From the NCBI GenBank assembly GCA_029532415.1, contig JAQOTA010000007.1, positions 124,001-188,000 on the forward strand: a DNA stretch of 64,000 nt. The letters run 5' to 3'. Shown here piece after piece: positions 11,948 to 22,484 of this stretch; the first letter of the stretch is position 1, and each line of letters opens with the position of its first letter. Position numbers and translations under genes: made by a program. Source of the stretch: Marasmius tenuissimus. Taxonomy: Eukaryota > Basidiomycota > Agaricomycetes > Agaricales > Marasmiaceae. The notes under the pieces are model-generated. The model saw only the letters and a list, made by a program, of their open reading frames with translations, was not told where the DNA came from and ran no database searches.

Positions 11948-13290
11948 TTACATGGAGCAGGTACGGGTATCCCAAGTCCAATCAACGGTTGAGAAGCAAG
12001 CTGTGTCTCCTAAATCTTCTCCTGACTCCTTGATTCTGGATAGTCTCTGCAAATGAATGACGACCCGACAGCCCTGCAGGACAGTTGACAGCGAGGGTTC
12101 GGTGATACAATAGCAGCTCCCTACTACTCACCGAACGACAGGTCACTGAGACCAGTGCACTAAAAAGGCGTTGGCGGTCAGCCGAGACAAATGGTGGAGG
12201 CGCCAATGCCCAGGCGACTCACGGGAAGATACAGCTGATAACTATCTCGGTCGCCGTCGTTTTGAAAGTACCTACCAGGTGGACCGTATTTAGTCCTATC
12301 GAAAATTGCAACTGTTAGTTTCCAAGACTCTTATACACATTGCAAACATAAGGCATCATAAATCGCTCCGAAGACAAGGAGCACATCACGGTTCAGCACA
12401 GGTCTTAGGTTCTGCATGGGGTACAGCGCCCACACATCCCTCAATCTCCAGGTCTTCATCAGGGTAAGTCCAAACCAAATGGCATGAAGAGCTATTTCCA
12501 CAAACCTTTGTGTTTCGAAAATCCCTGGTTAAAACCTTGAACACTTTCTTTCAAGCCAAGTACCCACATGAATACTAGGTGCCACACACGGAAGTGTATG
12601 TTTGGGATGCACACATAGTTGAACGGGCTCCTGTACTCCGACAACTCGTTGGATTTAGGAAACGTCCAAATCAGTGCCACCACCCTCCCAACAAAAGCGA
12701 GGATCAGAAATCCAACCATGTATCGATTCCTGGTGTAGAGAGCATAAACTTCAATAGGAATCCTTTAGTCAGGTTGTTGTGGGGATCTGGGAGATATGCT
12801 CACCCCGAAGCATCATGATCGAGTGCAGCAGCGTACACAAAATGCACGCGACAACCGCTCTGAACACATATTGAACGACACAAACTTCATATGGCACTGC
12901 ATCATTGTAGTACTTGATCCGAGAGAAGAATGTAATCGCAAGATCCGTCCTAAGAGGCCTACTTTTCGTGGTTAAAGTGGTGCGCGAGGCCAACGGAATT
13001 ACACATGAACCAAAAGCGAAACATAATTCATCCCAAGATATAAACAATTCGCAACGGTAATCTTGAATGGTGACCTGTAGGGCGGATAGTAGCATAAGCT
13101 AGGATCACCAAGGGAGACACAAAGCAGAGACCCACTTCCATATGATTCTTTTCTCGTCGTTCCAACACATACAACAATCGACGCCTGTAAGCATGGGCGC
13201 CAGGCCTGAACGGAGCCTGTCAGCCCTACACTTCCTACTGCTGAAAACAATAGATGTCGACTCACAGCAAGCAAGCATTTGGGCATTCAT
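11948..13290 (-). CDS. multi-pass membrane protein, family member 1 (possibly DUF6533-like)
   Basis: Read on the minus strand from ATG 13290-13288 (MNAQMLAC) through about eight short exons to a stop at 11948-11950. Conserved blocks in order: WNDEKRIIWK then SPFKITVANCLYLGMNY, ITFFSRIKYY... LLHSIMMLR, VYALYTRNRYMVGFLILAF, a block beginning FVEIALHAIWFGLTLMKTW, KTTATEIVISCIF, and a short exon ALVSVTCRS joined to GCRVVIHLQRLS. The pattern is about seven hydrophobic helices ending in a hydrophilic tail. The N-terminal W..DEK..IW...MNY block is reminiscent of DUF6533 but this is only a resemblance. All exons keep open frames, so the gene looks functional. Role unknown; probably a membrane sensor-like protein. 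Paralogues lie at 13917-15286, 54489-55858 and 56426-57802. Confidence 0.65.
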
Positions 13291-13334
13291 CGCGGAATAA
13301 TGACCTTTCGAATGTCCTAAAGATTCAGGTGCAA

Positions 13335-13342
13335 GTTATATA
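13335..13342 (-). promoter_or_regulatory. TATA-like box of membrane family member 1
   Basis: TATATAAC on the minus strand, 45-52 nt upstream of the start codon. Equivalent boxes occur before the other family members. Confidence 0.4.
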
Positions 13343-13399
13343 CTGAATCCGGACCGGAAGCCGAAGAGTCGGGAGACCCATCCAGGACCACAATCCCGA

Positions 13400-13850
13400 G
13401 TTATCGAACACTCGGAGAATGGATACCCATCTGCTTAGTAATAACGATAGCGAGTAGTACGAGCATTCTAAGTCGAATCGGCAGTGGAGAAAGCTGGGAT
13501 CTCCGGAGTCTTTTTCCGGCTCTTCGGTGCCTGATGGTCACTGCAAATGAATGACGAGCCCTGTATAACAGTCGACGAGCCAATACGATCCAGATTGGTG
13601 CCGTACCAAGCAGCTACTCGCTCAGACTAATGAACTCAACGCTCGGCGTTGAATTAAGAAAGCGGGAAAGAGAATAGGCTTAGGCGACTCGTGGAAATGA
13701 ACAGAATGTAACGATGTCTCGCCTTTGCCCATGAACGTCCCAACCAAGATAGACATAAACAATCTTACAGGGAATTGAAAATCTTGGTTTTCTCGTGCTT
13801 CCGAGCCATACTTGATAAGCGGATGAAACCTAATTTTTCGAGTCATCGAA
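13400..13850 (-). pseudogene. C-terminal fragment of the multi-pass membrane family
   Basis: The minus strand carries decayed versions of only the last three exons of the family (the KAxATD helix region near 13700-13740, the short S-x-x-SRS exon and the CRxxIHLQ-type exon near 13450-13580), with frameshifts. No counterpart of the first five exons is present between it and the neighbouring full gene upstream (on the minus strand). It is a remnant of a further copy. Confidence 0.5.
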
Positions 13851-13916
13851 CACCCGGAGAACGAACATCCAAAAGATGAGTTTGTTGAATTGAATTATAC
13901 CGAAGATAAAGTGTAG

Positions 13917-15286
13917 TTACGTGGAACAGGTACGGGTATCCCAAGTCCAATCGACGGTAGAGAAGCAAATTGGGTCTTCTGAGTCTTTTCCAGAGTCTTC
14001 AATCACTGATAGTCTCTGTAAATGAATGATAACCCGACAGCCCTGTAAGACAGGCAACGGTGAGAGCTCCGTGTTACAGATGTGAAACTAGAGATCCAGC
14101 CAAAAGAGTGGCGCGGCAACTGATGTACTTACCGATCGACAGATCACCGAGACTAAAGCGCTGATAAGAGTTTGGCGTTCAGTCAAGAGCGGTGAATTAT
14201 TCGATACGCCCAGGCGACTCACGGGAAAATACAGACCATAATACTCTCGGTCGCGGTAGCTTTGAATTTTCCAACCACGCCGACCACAAATAGTCCTACC
14301 AAGAATCTTGACCTTTGGTTTACTTGGCTTCTGTATTCCAAACACAAACATACCATGAACCGCCCCGAAGACGAGGAGCGCGTCACGGTTCAACACCGGG
14401 CTCAAGTTTTGTGTGGGATATAACGACCATACGCCCCTCAAGCTCCACGTCTTCATAAGAATCAACCCGCACCAAACAGCATGAAGAGTTAATTCCGTGA
14501 ACCTTTAATTGTCGAAAATGCCTGGTCAGAACCTCGAGTGCTTCTTCCTGAGCCGAGTACTCACAATAACACTCGGTCGCGCACTCGGAATTGTAGTGTT
14601 ATGACGCATACGTGGCTGAATGGACTCATATACTCCGGCAAGTCGTTGAACTTAGGAAATACCCAAATCATCAACGCCGATCTCCCAGCGAAGGTTAGGA
14701 TCAGGAATGCGGCCATGTATCGGCTCTTGGCGTAGAGAGCATAAACTTCGATCGAGATCATTCAGCCTGGTGTTGATCAACCGCAACTAGAGGAAGTGCT
14801 TACCCCGAAGCATAAGGATTGAGTGTAGCAGGGATCCCAAAGTACACCCGACAGCCGCCTTGAACACAAAGTGAACAATGCAAACGTCATACGAGACTGC
14901 ACCAAGGTAGTACTTGATTCGAGAGAAGGATGTAATCGCGATATCGGTCCTAGTACAACCTGAGTTCTGTGGTTCCAACCATGTAGAAGCCCGACAGACT
15001 CACACATGGACTAAAAGCGAGAGATAGTTCATCACTATATACAGACAGCTTGCAGTGGTTATCTTGAATGGCGACCTTTGGAGTGTTTAATATAAGCTAC
15101 GCTCACTAAAGCACGCAAAGCAGATGCTCACCTCCATATAATTCTTTTTTCATCTTTCCAACATATACACCAATCAGCCCCCGTGAGCACGAGCCCTAGA
15201 CCTGAGCGGAGTGCGTTAGCTTTGCACTCTCTACTGCTGACGATAACAAAAACCAACTCACAGGAGGCAACCAGTTGGGCATTCAT
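13917..15286 (-). CDS. multi-pass membrane protein, family member 2
   Basis: ATG at 15286-15284 (MNAQLVAS), then exon blocks GADWCICWKDEKRIIWR, SPFKITTASCLYIVMNYLSL, ITSFSRIKYYLGAVSYDVC... LLHSILMLR, VYALYAKSRYMAAFLILTF, the exon beginning FTELTLHAVWCGLILMKTW and ending near the DALLVFGAVH block, a helix exon LFVVGVVGKFKATATESI, the short exon ALVSVICRS, and the final GCRVIIHLQRLS exon with stop at 13917-13919. All inferred exons are open. Same topology and unknown function as member 1. Intron donors are mostly GTGAGT. Confidence 0.65.
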
Positions 15287-15322
15287 TACGGAAAGGAGTG
15301 GTCGGTGCTAGATGCTCGGGTG

Positions 15323-15330
15323 CTTATATA
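15323..15330 (-). promoter_or_regulatory. TATA-like box of membrane family member 2
   Basis: TATATAAG on the minus strand, 37-44 nt before the start codon, in the same relative place as in the paralogues. Confidence 0.4.
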
Positions 15331-15619
15331 CCGACTTCAGACGGAGTCGCGGCACCCCAAAAGTCGAAACACCCATACTGGCTGACGTATTGATATATTT
15401 AGGACATCCTGCAATGGAGATCCGAACAGTATTGTGATACATCCATTCATTCAATCAGAGTGTTCAGGGATTCATTCATTCTATCGACGACTTAGTATGA
15501 TTGATACCTCTTTGGCATCCAGTTAGTCAGTGACCAGGAGTCAGATTCTGAGGGGAAACAAGCAGACGAGAAGTGGTCTCGAGTCGTGGAGCACTCACAG
15601 ATCGAGCTTCCAGAAGATG

Positions 15620-16040
15620 AGTTCACTCTATTGTATTACACATGTGCATGGGTCTCCTAAGTCAAATCGACGGTGGAGAAAGTTGGATCTCCGGTGTCGT
15701 TCCCCGACTCTTGGTTCCCTGATAGTACCTGTAAATGGATTGGTGAGCCGGCAGCCCTGTGGGACTATTGACAGCGAGGGGTCAGTGATCCATACAAGTG
15801 CAAGGGAGCCAATGCGATCCAGAGTGGTGCAACTAGGTACCGAACGGCTGGTCACCAATACTAAGGAACTGAAGATATCGGCGTTAAATCGAGGAAGTGG
15901 AAGAATAAATAGGCTCAGGCGACTCACGGAAAAGCAGAAAACGTGTTTATGTCCGTCGCGGATGCCTTGAAAGTCCCAACTCAAACGAATACAAAGACTT
16001 CTACCGACTCGGAGGATCAAAACCTCCACTGCCATGGTTC
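15620..16040 (-). pseudogene. C-terminal fragment of the multi-pass membrane family, next to tRNA-Pro
   Basis: The helix exon (GTFKASATDINTF near 15950-15995) has an in-frame TGA just before it, the short exon SLVLVTSRS (about 15835-15865) is readable, and the last exon starts GCRLTNPF but is out of frame soon after. Earlier exons are absent; the fragment stops close to the tRNA-Pro gene. Confidence 0.55.
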
Positions 16041-16097
16041 CTTCAAACCAAAGTCAGCCCATTGACCAAGGAGAGTCCCAGAAGTCTACCTGTAAGC

Positions 16098-16190
16098 GGC
16101 CTGATGGTCTAGTAGTATGATTCCTTGTTAGGGTGTTCCCTGCTGCACCGCATTTCGAGGAGGTCCCGGGTTCAATTCCCGGTCAGGCCC
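16098..16190 (+). tRNA. tRNA-Pro (AGG) with 21-nt intron
   Basis: Acceptor GGCCTGA (16098-16104) pairs perfectly with TCAGGCC (16183-16189), discriminator C16190. D arm GGTCTAGTAGTATGATTC and T arm CCCGGGTTCAATTCCCGG are typical of eukaryotic tRNA-Pro. The anticodon stem CCTTG (16123-16127) pairs with CGAGG (16156-16160) after removal of an intron at 16134-16154; the loop then reads TTAGGGT with anticodon AGG at 16130-16132. Mature length is 72 nt. Confidence 0.88.
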
Positions 16191-17288
16191 AGTTGCTGGA
16201 AACGAACGTTTGTTTTTAGGTTGGGCTCAAGTTGAGGCCGACAATTAAGTAATCGACTTCCGTTACTTGAGTCTTCCAGAATGTACTATGTACCTAGCAA
16301 ACACGTATTACCTCGTGTGGGTTTGTCTCCTTCAGTGAGACTGGACCTCGACAATCAGCGGCTAGCTTTAGAGCCTATCCACCGCAAGCCTTTGAGCAAT
16401 TGTTTAGGATCGAAACTCAATCTCAAGAACTTGGGAGCTGCAGCTGTTTCTGAGCATTGTATGTATAATAATAACCCACTCTCAAGTTCTATACTCCGAT
16501 AGTCAGTTAAGGTAGCGATTCTTCGAGGGTTTTCACGCGAACCAGGCATAACGGCAGTTGCCGAAACCTCCGGACCGAAGCCGCCGCAACTGTTACTACC
16601 GAATACGTCTGGTGTGACATGATAACACGTTTCATCTCATTGACCCTTGACCCAAACCACCATCTTGATCCACCATCAACTAATCTCGAATATTGCCAGC
16701 ACTAGGTAAGTTCATCACTTCTGGCCTGACGTAACCTCTCTTACCGTACTCAGAGCTTCGTTGTCAGGCGATGAAATCGTTCTAAACGAAGCAACTGGAA
16801 GACTAGATAGTTGTTGTTAACAATTATCGTGGAATTTTGGTACGTTGATATGGAATCTCGACTTTCAATAAACTCTAACGGATGTTTTATATGTCAGAAA
16901 TCGACGAAGAAAGGTAGGAAGGACTCGAAATAACAACTCCAACTCCGTGAGGTTCGAATAGTTAGAATAAGTAGGTGGTAGTGATTTTGAGGCCTCCGAG
17001 TGGACACTAACACGTTCGTCGCCTCTCTTTAGCCTAAAGAAGCGAGAAGGAGAGTCATAGTAGTCCAGTATGTTCTTTGAGTCTGCATGGTTTCGATTTT
17101 ACCACTAACATGGCGGTTATTCATGGCTGTAAAGAGGATCACAAAGACGCACGCGCTGGAAAGGAAAGTTGAAAGAGGGAAGAATAGAGTGGGAAAAGTC
17201 ACTGCGCATTGTACGTGTCGCTCCCACCAACAAGATGAGTTAACTGACAACAATAGAGTTGTAACGAGCGGCTCGCGAAGACCAGGAA
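16191..17288. other. intergenic, no gene recognised
   Basis: Lies between tRNA-Pro and the SH3 gene. Short frames only; the last part probably contains the promoter and 5' leader of the SH3 gene. Confidence 0.4.
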
Positions 17289-18619
17289 ATGGCCAGTGAC
17301 CCCCAAAAAACCAGTACTCCTCTTGGTATGCCTCAGCAGAGGCATTTCTCAACGCCGCCATCAACCACCGATTCTTCGGCTACATCTTTCAACTCGCGAA
17401 ACTCCCTACAAACCATGCCTAAATCGAACCGCCTATCAACACCATCATCACTCTCCAACCGTTTGAGCTTAACAAGTAGCAGACCAGCACCACCGAGCCC
17501 TGCTGTATCGCGTAGGACCAGTACAGCTCTGTCGTCTATACCTGCGGCGACTTCAAGACCTAATTCACTGGAGAAGAGGGGTAGTTTGCTCCCTCTCACT
17601 CCCACCGCCCCCGAGACACCGACCCCGGGCATGATAGACCCCACATCGTCGGCTCGTCGATCTATTCAAATTCGTGACTACGCCTTCCGAGTTAGCATCA
17701 GTGATCCCCGTGCACTGGGTCTGGGCGAGGACGTGCCGAAGCCGAATCGGGTAAGGTTATTGAATCGAAAGTTGCTCGGTGAACAGGGTTGGAGGATCTG
17801 GAGGAAGAAGAAGCGAGAGGAAACCAAACGTGCTAGAGGAAGTGTCGGGAGCATTAGTAGTGTCGCAAGTAGCCAGTGTAGTGAGGACGATTGGGAGGAG
17901 GACGTGGTGAGCACATATTTGGTTTCAGGCCGTGGTCGCTTTTGTGTTGTATCAATTTCTTTTCTTTCCGCTTTTCCTTTCCTCGAGGTTACACGGTATC
18001 ATTGTTTTTTTATCATGCTCTCTTTTGCTCGCTTTCACGATAACCAATTCGTTGCTGACGGTGCGCTCCGCGCTTCACAGCCCATCTCCGACTCAGATGA
18101 AGACGATGAAGATGTTAGCGGGTGGGGTAACTTCGAAGACAATGACCGAAGTGCTCTGACCACACCCGACGACGACGACGACGAAGGTATGCCCTCCGCC
18201 CTTTACCGTTGCCCCAACATTCCACTATCGCGTCTAAAATAACCCTCGTCCGCTTCCTTTTCACAAAAATCGACGGCCAACCCTTTGCTGAACACCGTAC
18301 GTGCAGATGACTATTACCCTGAAGACCAAAATTCAGGTGAACTACAATCGGGACTGTATCGGGCAATGTTCGATTTCGAGCCCGAGGGTGCAGACGAAGT
18401 GTGTCTGTTGTCTTTATTATTCTCCTTCCCCCCACTGACGCACACTTTTAGATGGCGCTACAAGAAGATCAAATCGTACGTGTCATTGGACGAGGGGGCG
18501 ATGGATGGGCTGTTGTCCTGATGGATTCTGGTGCTGCGGACGGCGAAACTACGGCGCAGAGTCAGAAACATGCGTTGGTTCCCGAGGGGTACCTGGAGGC
18601 TGTGGAGTTGGATGTGTAG
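17289..18619 (+). CDS. SH3-domain adaptor, Nbp2/Skb5-like
   Basis: Four exons (17289-17906, 18081-18186, 18307-18398, 18452-18619) join to 327 codons. Residues 1-130 are Ser/Thr/Pro-rich and probably disordered; an acidic stretch precedes the linker DDYYPEDQ at about 242-249. Residues 258 to about 322 form one SH3 domain: LYRAMFDFEPEGADE (ALYDF motif), MALQEDQIVRVIGRGGDGW (the conserved Trp), and HALVPEGYLEAVE (the ALVPxxY end). This arrangement, acidic linker plus a C-terminal SH3 with GDGWAVV, matches the fungal Nbp2/Skb5 group, adaptors that link kinases and phosphatases in stress and polarity signalling. Specific partners here are not shown by the sequence. A basic block near residues 165-180 may bind membrane or nucleic acid. 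Confidence 0.82.
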
Positions 18620-18991
18620 GCGAGCTATTTATTGGATTTGAATGTGGATCTATTATTCGAGTTTGTCGCTTTCCTGTTTGTATAGTACTTCTGTGCACTA
18701 CTGAATTTCCTTTAAGCTTGTCGTTTGTCGTGTTTTTTTGGCAAAGCTGGTTGCCTTTTGCAGACCGAGTACACCGTTGACAGTTTAGAGAGGGCGTCGG
18801 CGGCATGGCGGTGTAGGAACGTGGAGATCGCCTGATGATTTTACATGGTGTATAAATACTCTCCCATACATTGGCGATGTGCTTTCCTTCACTTCACGTC
18901 TCCAGAGTAGACGCAACGTGGTATGGGCTCAACCGACTTGATAAAAGGTACCTCTTAGCTTACAGCGAACGCATTCAGGTTAACTGCTTAA
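18620..18991. other. intergenic between the SH3 gene and an F-box-like gene
   Basis: Contains the 3' end of the SH3 transcript and the promoter of the next gene, both transcribed rightward; a TATA-like box lies at 18851-18858. Nothing else was recognised. Confidence 0.4.
18851..18858 (+). promoter_or_regulatory. TATA-like box
   Basis: TATAAATA about 135 nt before the F-box-like gene start at 18992. Suggestive only. Confidence 0.3.
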
Positions 18992-20782
18992 ATGGAACAA
19001 AGAACTCTCCTCTGCCAGAATTGCAAGCATGAATTCGTTGTGTTCATAAATCCAGACCCACCACTTGATTTGTTCCGGTCCTTTCAGCCCGTTTCTCAGT
19101 CCGAGGCTACACTCCAGCTCGATTTCATGGAATCCGAATCCCAAGTACTCCAGAGATATGACGACCAAATTGCCCAAGCCAATTCTGTTCTTCGGAATCT
19201 CGAGGACGCTCGTCGACGCATACAAACCCAGCTAGACGCACGACGGTCGCTGTTTTCCGCGGCGAGAAGGATTCCTGTCGAGATTTGGAGGGACATCTTT
19301 ATGCGAGTATGCTTTCCCGTGGGTGAAGGAACGGAGGAGTTGTACTTTGGGTTTCACACCCCCTTTTCCCCAATCCGAGTTGATATCAGTACGCCTTGCC
19401 GTGCGATTCCTCTCGGTTTATCCCAAATATGCTTGCAGTGGAGAAAAGTTGCCTTTGGCTTTCCGGATCTCTGGTCGCGCATGTGGATCGATTTGTCGCA
19501 TCTGACAGTGGGACGGATGTCGTTACTCGAAAACTTCCTCCCTAGGTCTAGTGGACGCCCGATAACCTTGTTACTTCGGACTTCAATGGGATACTCTTGG
19601 CATAGGGATGGCCTTGAGAATCTCATTCCGAGAGTTAGGAATTTCCTTCAGGCCGCATTTGAGATGTCGTGGGACGTGGAAATGTACCTCGACCTTTTGG
19701 AGAATTTCGACTTTGAAGGAAAACTTGCAGTTCCTCAACTCGAATCCCTTACCATCATCAGTCCTTTTGAGCAACCTGATCCATCGACTTCGTTTCCTAG
19801 TGACCAAGTGAAGACCTTACTCACAGCCCCTTCACTGAATCGCCTTTCGACCCTAAACAAATTAACTTGGCTATCGACGGAGCCCACGCAGCTTCTCATC
19901 CCACCTCCCACCCTCACGACGATTGAGTGTTGGGACCATGTACAATATCACCACCTCACCGCCATATCCAATGCGTGTCCGATGCTTACAACCATGAGGC
20001 TCCGGGTCCAGCACCTTGGCTCCGACGACGAATCGCCGCCACCATCTATGTTACTGTCATTTCCCCTCCTTCAGACGCTCCAAATTGAGACCATTTCGGT
20101 CAGCGACCCGTTCAGGGACTTTGACAACCTCATACTTCCCTCTCTGACTGACCTTGAGATCTCCATACCTCATGTGGCGGAGCTCGACCCTGATTCCCCA
20201 TCTCGATTACTCGTCCTACCGTCCTTCCTACGTAGATCTGGGTCCAGCCTAAAACGGTTCAAGCTCTCGGCTCCCTATCTACACTTTATCCGGTTGCACA
20301 ACGACGACGGCGAGTGGGAGCGCCCTGCGGAGCTCTCAGGGATGTTCAAAGAGGTGTTCAGTCTCTCGCCAGAGATGAGAGAACTTGATCTCAAATTCAA
20401 TTTAGCGATCTATGAGGATGTATTCGGGTCAACGTTCTATTCGATTTGCGATATGCTCATGGGAGAGGAGGTTGCCCCTGCCTTGGAAAGGATTTCCATT
20501 GATCTTCGTACGTTCCACATCACAGGAGACGAGAGGCTTCATTACGATTTGGTTCACCATTTTCTCCGGGTGCTGAAACGGCGCGCTGCCGGAGGGGGAG
20601 CTGGAGGGTTGAAATATGGTAGACTCTGCCTCGATGAGAAAGACGGCTACGAGATTGACGATTTGCCTTATGACGAGGATATCGATGTGAGAGGGGAGGT
20701 AAATCTGGAGGATATTACACGTCAACTAGAAGTGCTTGAGGGATGGGGAGTGAAGTATGATATAGAGAATCTTTCCGTGTAA
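18992..20782 (+). CDS. F-box-like protein with N-terminal CxxC and coiled coil, LRR-type body
   Basis: A single exon of 596 codons. Residues 7-12 read LCQNCK, a CxxC knuckle; residues about 45-85 are a predicted coiled coil (YDDQIAQANSVLRNLEDARR); the F-box-like domain starts at about 92 (RRIPVEIWRDIF) and ends with LSQICLQWRKVAFGFPDLW, the hallmark of the Agaricomycete F-box-like family. The remaining 400 residues show repeated LxxLxL strings typical of irregular LRRs. Such proteins are presumed substrate receptors of SCF ubiquitin ligases. The same N-terminal layout is found in the partial gene starting at 62817, so the two are paralogues. The start at 18992 is supported by the CxxC block immediately after it. 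No introns are needed. Confidence 0.82.
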   Translation: MEQRTLLCQNCKHEFVVFINPDPPLDLFRSFQPVSQSEATLQLDFMESESQVLQRYDDQIAQANSVLRNLEDARRRIQTQLDARRSLFSAARRIPVEIWRDIFMRVCFPVGEGTEELYFGFHTPFSPIRVDISTPCRAIPLGLSQICLQWRKVAFGFPDLWSRMWIDLSHLTVGRMSLLENFLPRSSGRPITLLLRTSMGYSWHRDGLENLIPRVRNFLQAAFEMSWDVEMYLDLLENFDFEGKLAVPQLESLTIISPFEQPDPSTSFPSDQVKTLLTAPSLNRLSTLNKLTWLSTEPTQLLIPPPTLTTIECWDHVQYHHLTAISNACPMLTTMRLRVQHLGSDDESPPPSMLLSFPLLQTLQIETISVSDPFRDFDNLILPSLTDLEISIPHVAELDPDSPSRLLVLPSFLRRSGSSLKRFKLSAPYLHFIRLHNDDGEWERPAELSGMFKEVFSLSPEMRELDLKFNLAIYEDVFGSTFYSICDMLMGEEVAPALERISIDLRTFHITGDERLHYDLVHHFLRVLKRRAAGGGAGGLKYGRLCLDEKDGYEIDDLPYDEDIDVRGEVNLEDITRQLEVLEGWGVKYDIENLSV

Positions 20783-22484
20783 GTAGTTTGCCCTGTCAAG
20801 AGCCACTTCAACATTCAGCTGGATAGATTTCGCGGTTGAATATCTCTTCTCGCGTGAATGCCGAAACTATACGCGACAACTATGTAGCAATCGTAGAGCT
20901 ACGGTATATGGTCTGAGCGGGAGTTATAGCTGAGAACTGGGTATATCAAATCGTCAGATGCCCCATTCGTCGGGTGAGTATGTATGCGCTCATGTTCTTG
21001 GCTTCCTTCTTCGCACACCTTTTCGGAGCTCGGTTGGCCTTCAAATACATTTACTAAAATTGTTTTACTTTCTTCACCGACAACCGCTGCTGGGCCTTCA
21101 TTGGCGGCAAGTGGGTAAATCCTATCGAGGGAGGAACCATCGAGTAAGTTATTTTAACCCCCCCTCGTCGCAGCTCCAAATGGCCATGAGTCTGTTGTAG
21201 CGTCATGAACCCTAGTAAGCCACACCATTGGAATGTGGCTATTTCGACACTTGTAGGGAAATCACCCGTAAATAAAGTAGATTGCAAGATATAGCCCGAT
21301 GCACAGATTTTGAGGTAGATGTATGCCTCCCTTCATGTTGCCTTCGCTCTAAAAGGTAATTCAACTCCAGGCATGTGCCCTCAATCCCCAAGACACTCAT
21401 CCCGTCACAGTCTGGCCTTCGCCCATCCGACCTTTTGGACAAATCGTGACGGAAATTCGAGTGTTAGAAGCCACTATTCGTCCATATAAAGAGAACTCGG
21501 TTACTCGAGAGGAAGTTCGCATGGTCAGTGCTTCCAAAAGAAATGTGATGAAGGCATGAAAGCGATTGGGCGGCGATGTTGGTGGTACGAGGTCACGTTT
21601 GGGCGGAGTATCCAATCTCCGCAGAACAGGCGCCCACCCCGACTTGAAGACATTGTGCCAGGTTCAATCTTCACCCCGCCATAGTCGACAGTTCGAACAA
21701 CTAAGTACCTCTGACCTTCACCAAAAAATGAGGGACCTTTCAACGTCGAAATGTATCTCGCTTTTGACTTCGCCCTGTCTCTTGACTTGCCCTTGACTCC
21801 CCCTTGTTTTGACCCGACCAGGCTGGGATTATGACCGGTCATTCAGCACGTTCAGTTGCGTAGCTAGTCAAAGAGTGGACGCAAAAAAATTTCCGATAGA
21901 CATTATATCCACCCATTCATTTGTACCCTTCCCTCCATCTCTCCAGACGTATTCCGATTCCCGATGCTTCTTGAATGCCGCCTCTATAGCGGCGCCCGCA
22001 CGCGCCGCATTTCAGCTTTCTTGGTCATCTTAGCTCCACTAGGTACCAGTTCTTTGCCTTGTGGACTTGTGTGCCCTATATGGCGGACTATGGCGGAGAT
22101 CAAGGATAAAGATATGGGCAAACTCTGAGATTTCAATCCAACAATCCGGGGGACTTTCGGTGATCGATCCTGATGGGAGCAGTGAATATGTGTGCTCAAG
22201 GTACGAACTCCGAGTGCTAAAGCCATTAGCTCGGTCATGTGTGAATTGAGGATTTGACTTTCGAATGGAACGGAAATTTGGGATTTCCGGTGAGAATGGG
22301 TCGCAAGATTGATCTGGTTACAGTCCATTCATGACCCCACAGTATAATCTCAATGATTGGAATCCTATATTGACTATCTACTTGATCTCGTGTGGAGCGC
22401 TAACCAGGCCGACGCGGGACCGTTCTTGGAATTTGGACGAATTTACTCACGTCAAAAGCTAGGAATATAAACCCCATTCAGGTG
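20783..22484. other. gene-poor stretch before the NCS1-like gene
   Basis: No complete gene recognised. It holds one short aldehyde-dehydrogenase-like string near 21090 (see separate entry) and otherwise short frames without domains. Confidence 0.4.
21092..21140 (+). pseudogene. possible aldehyde dehydrogenase N-terminal fragment
   Basis: One frame reads FIGGKWVNPIEGGTIE, followed by a GTAAGT donor. This resembles the first beta strands of aldehyde dehydrogenases (FIGG-K-V, then NP). No catalytic Cys block, ELGGK or other ALDH motif was found within the next kilobase, so at most this is a remnant, and a chance match is possible. Confidence 0.2.
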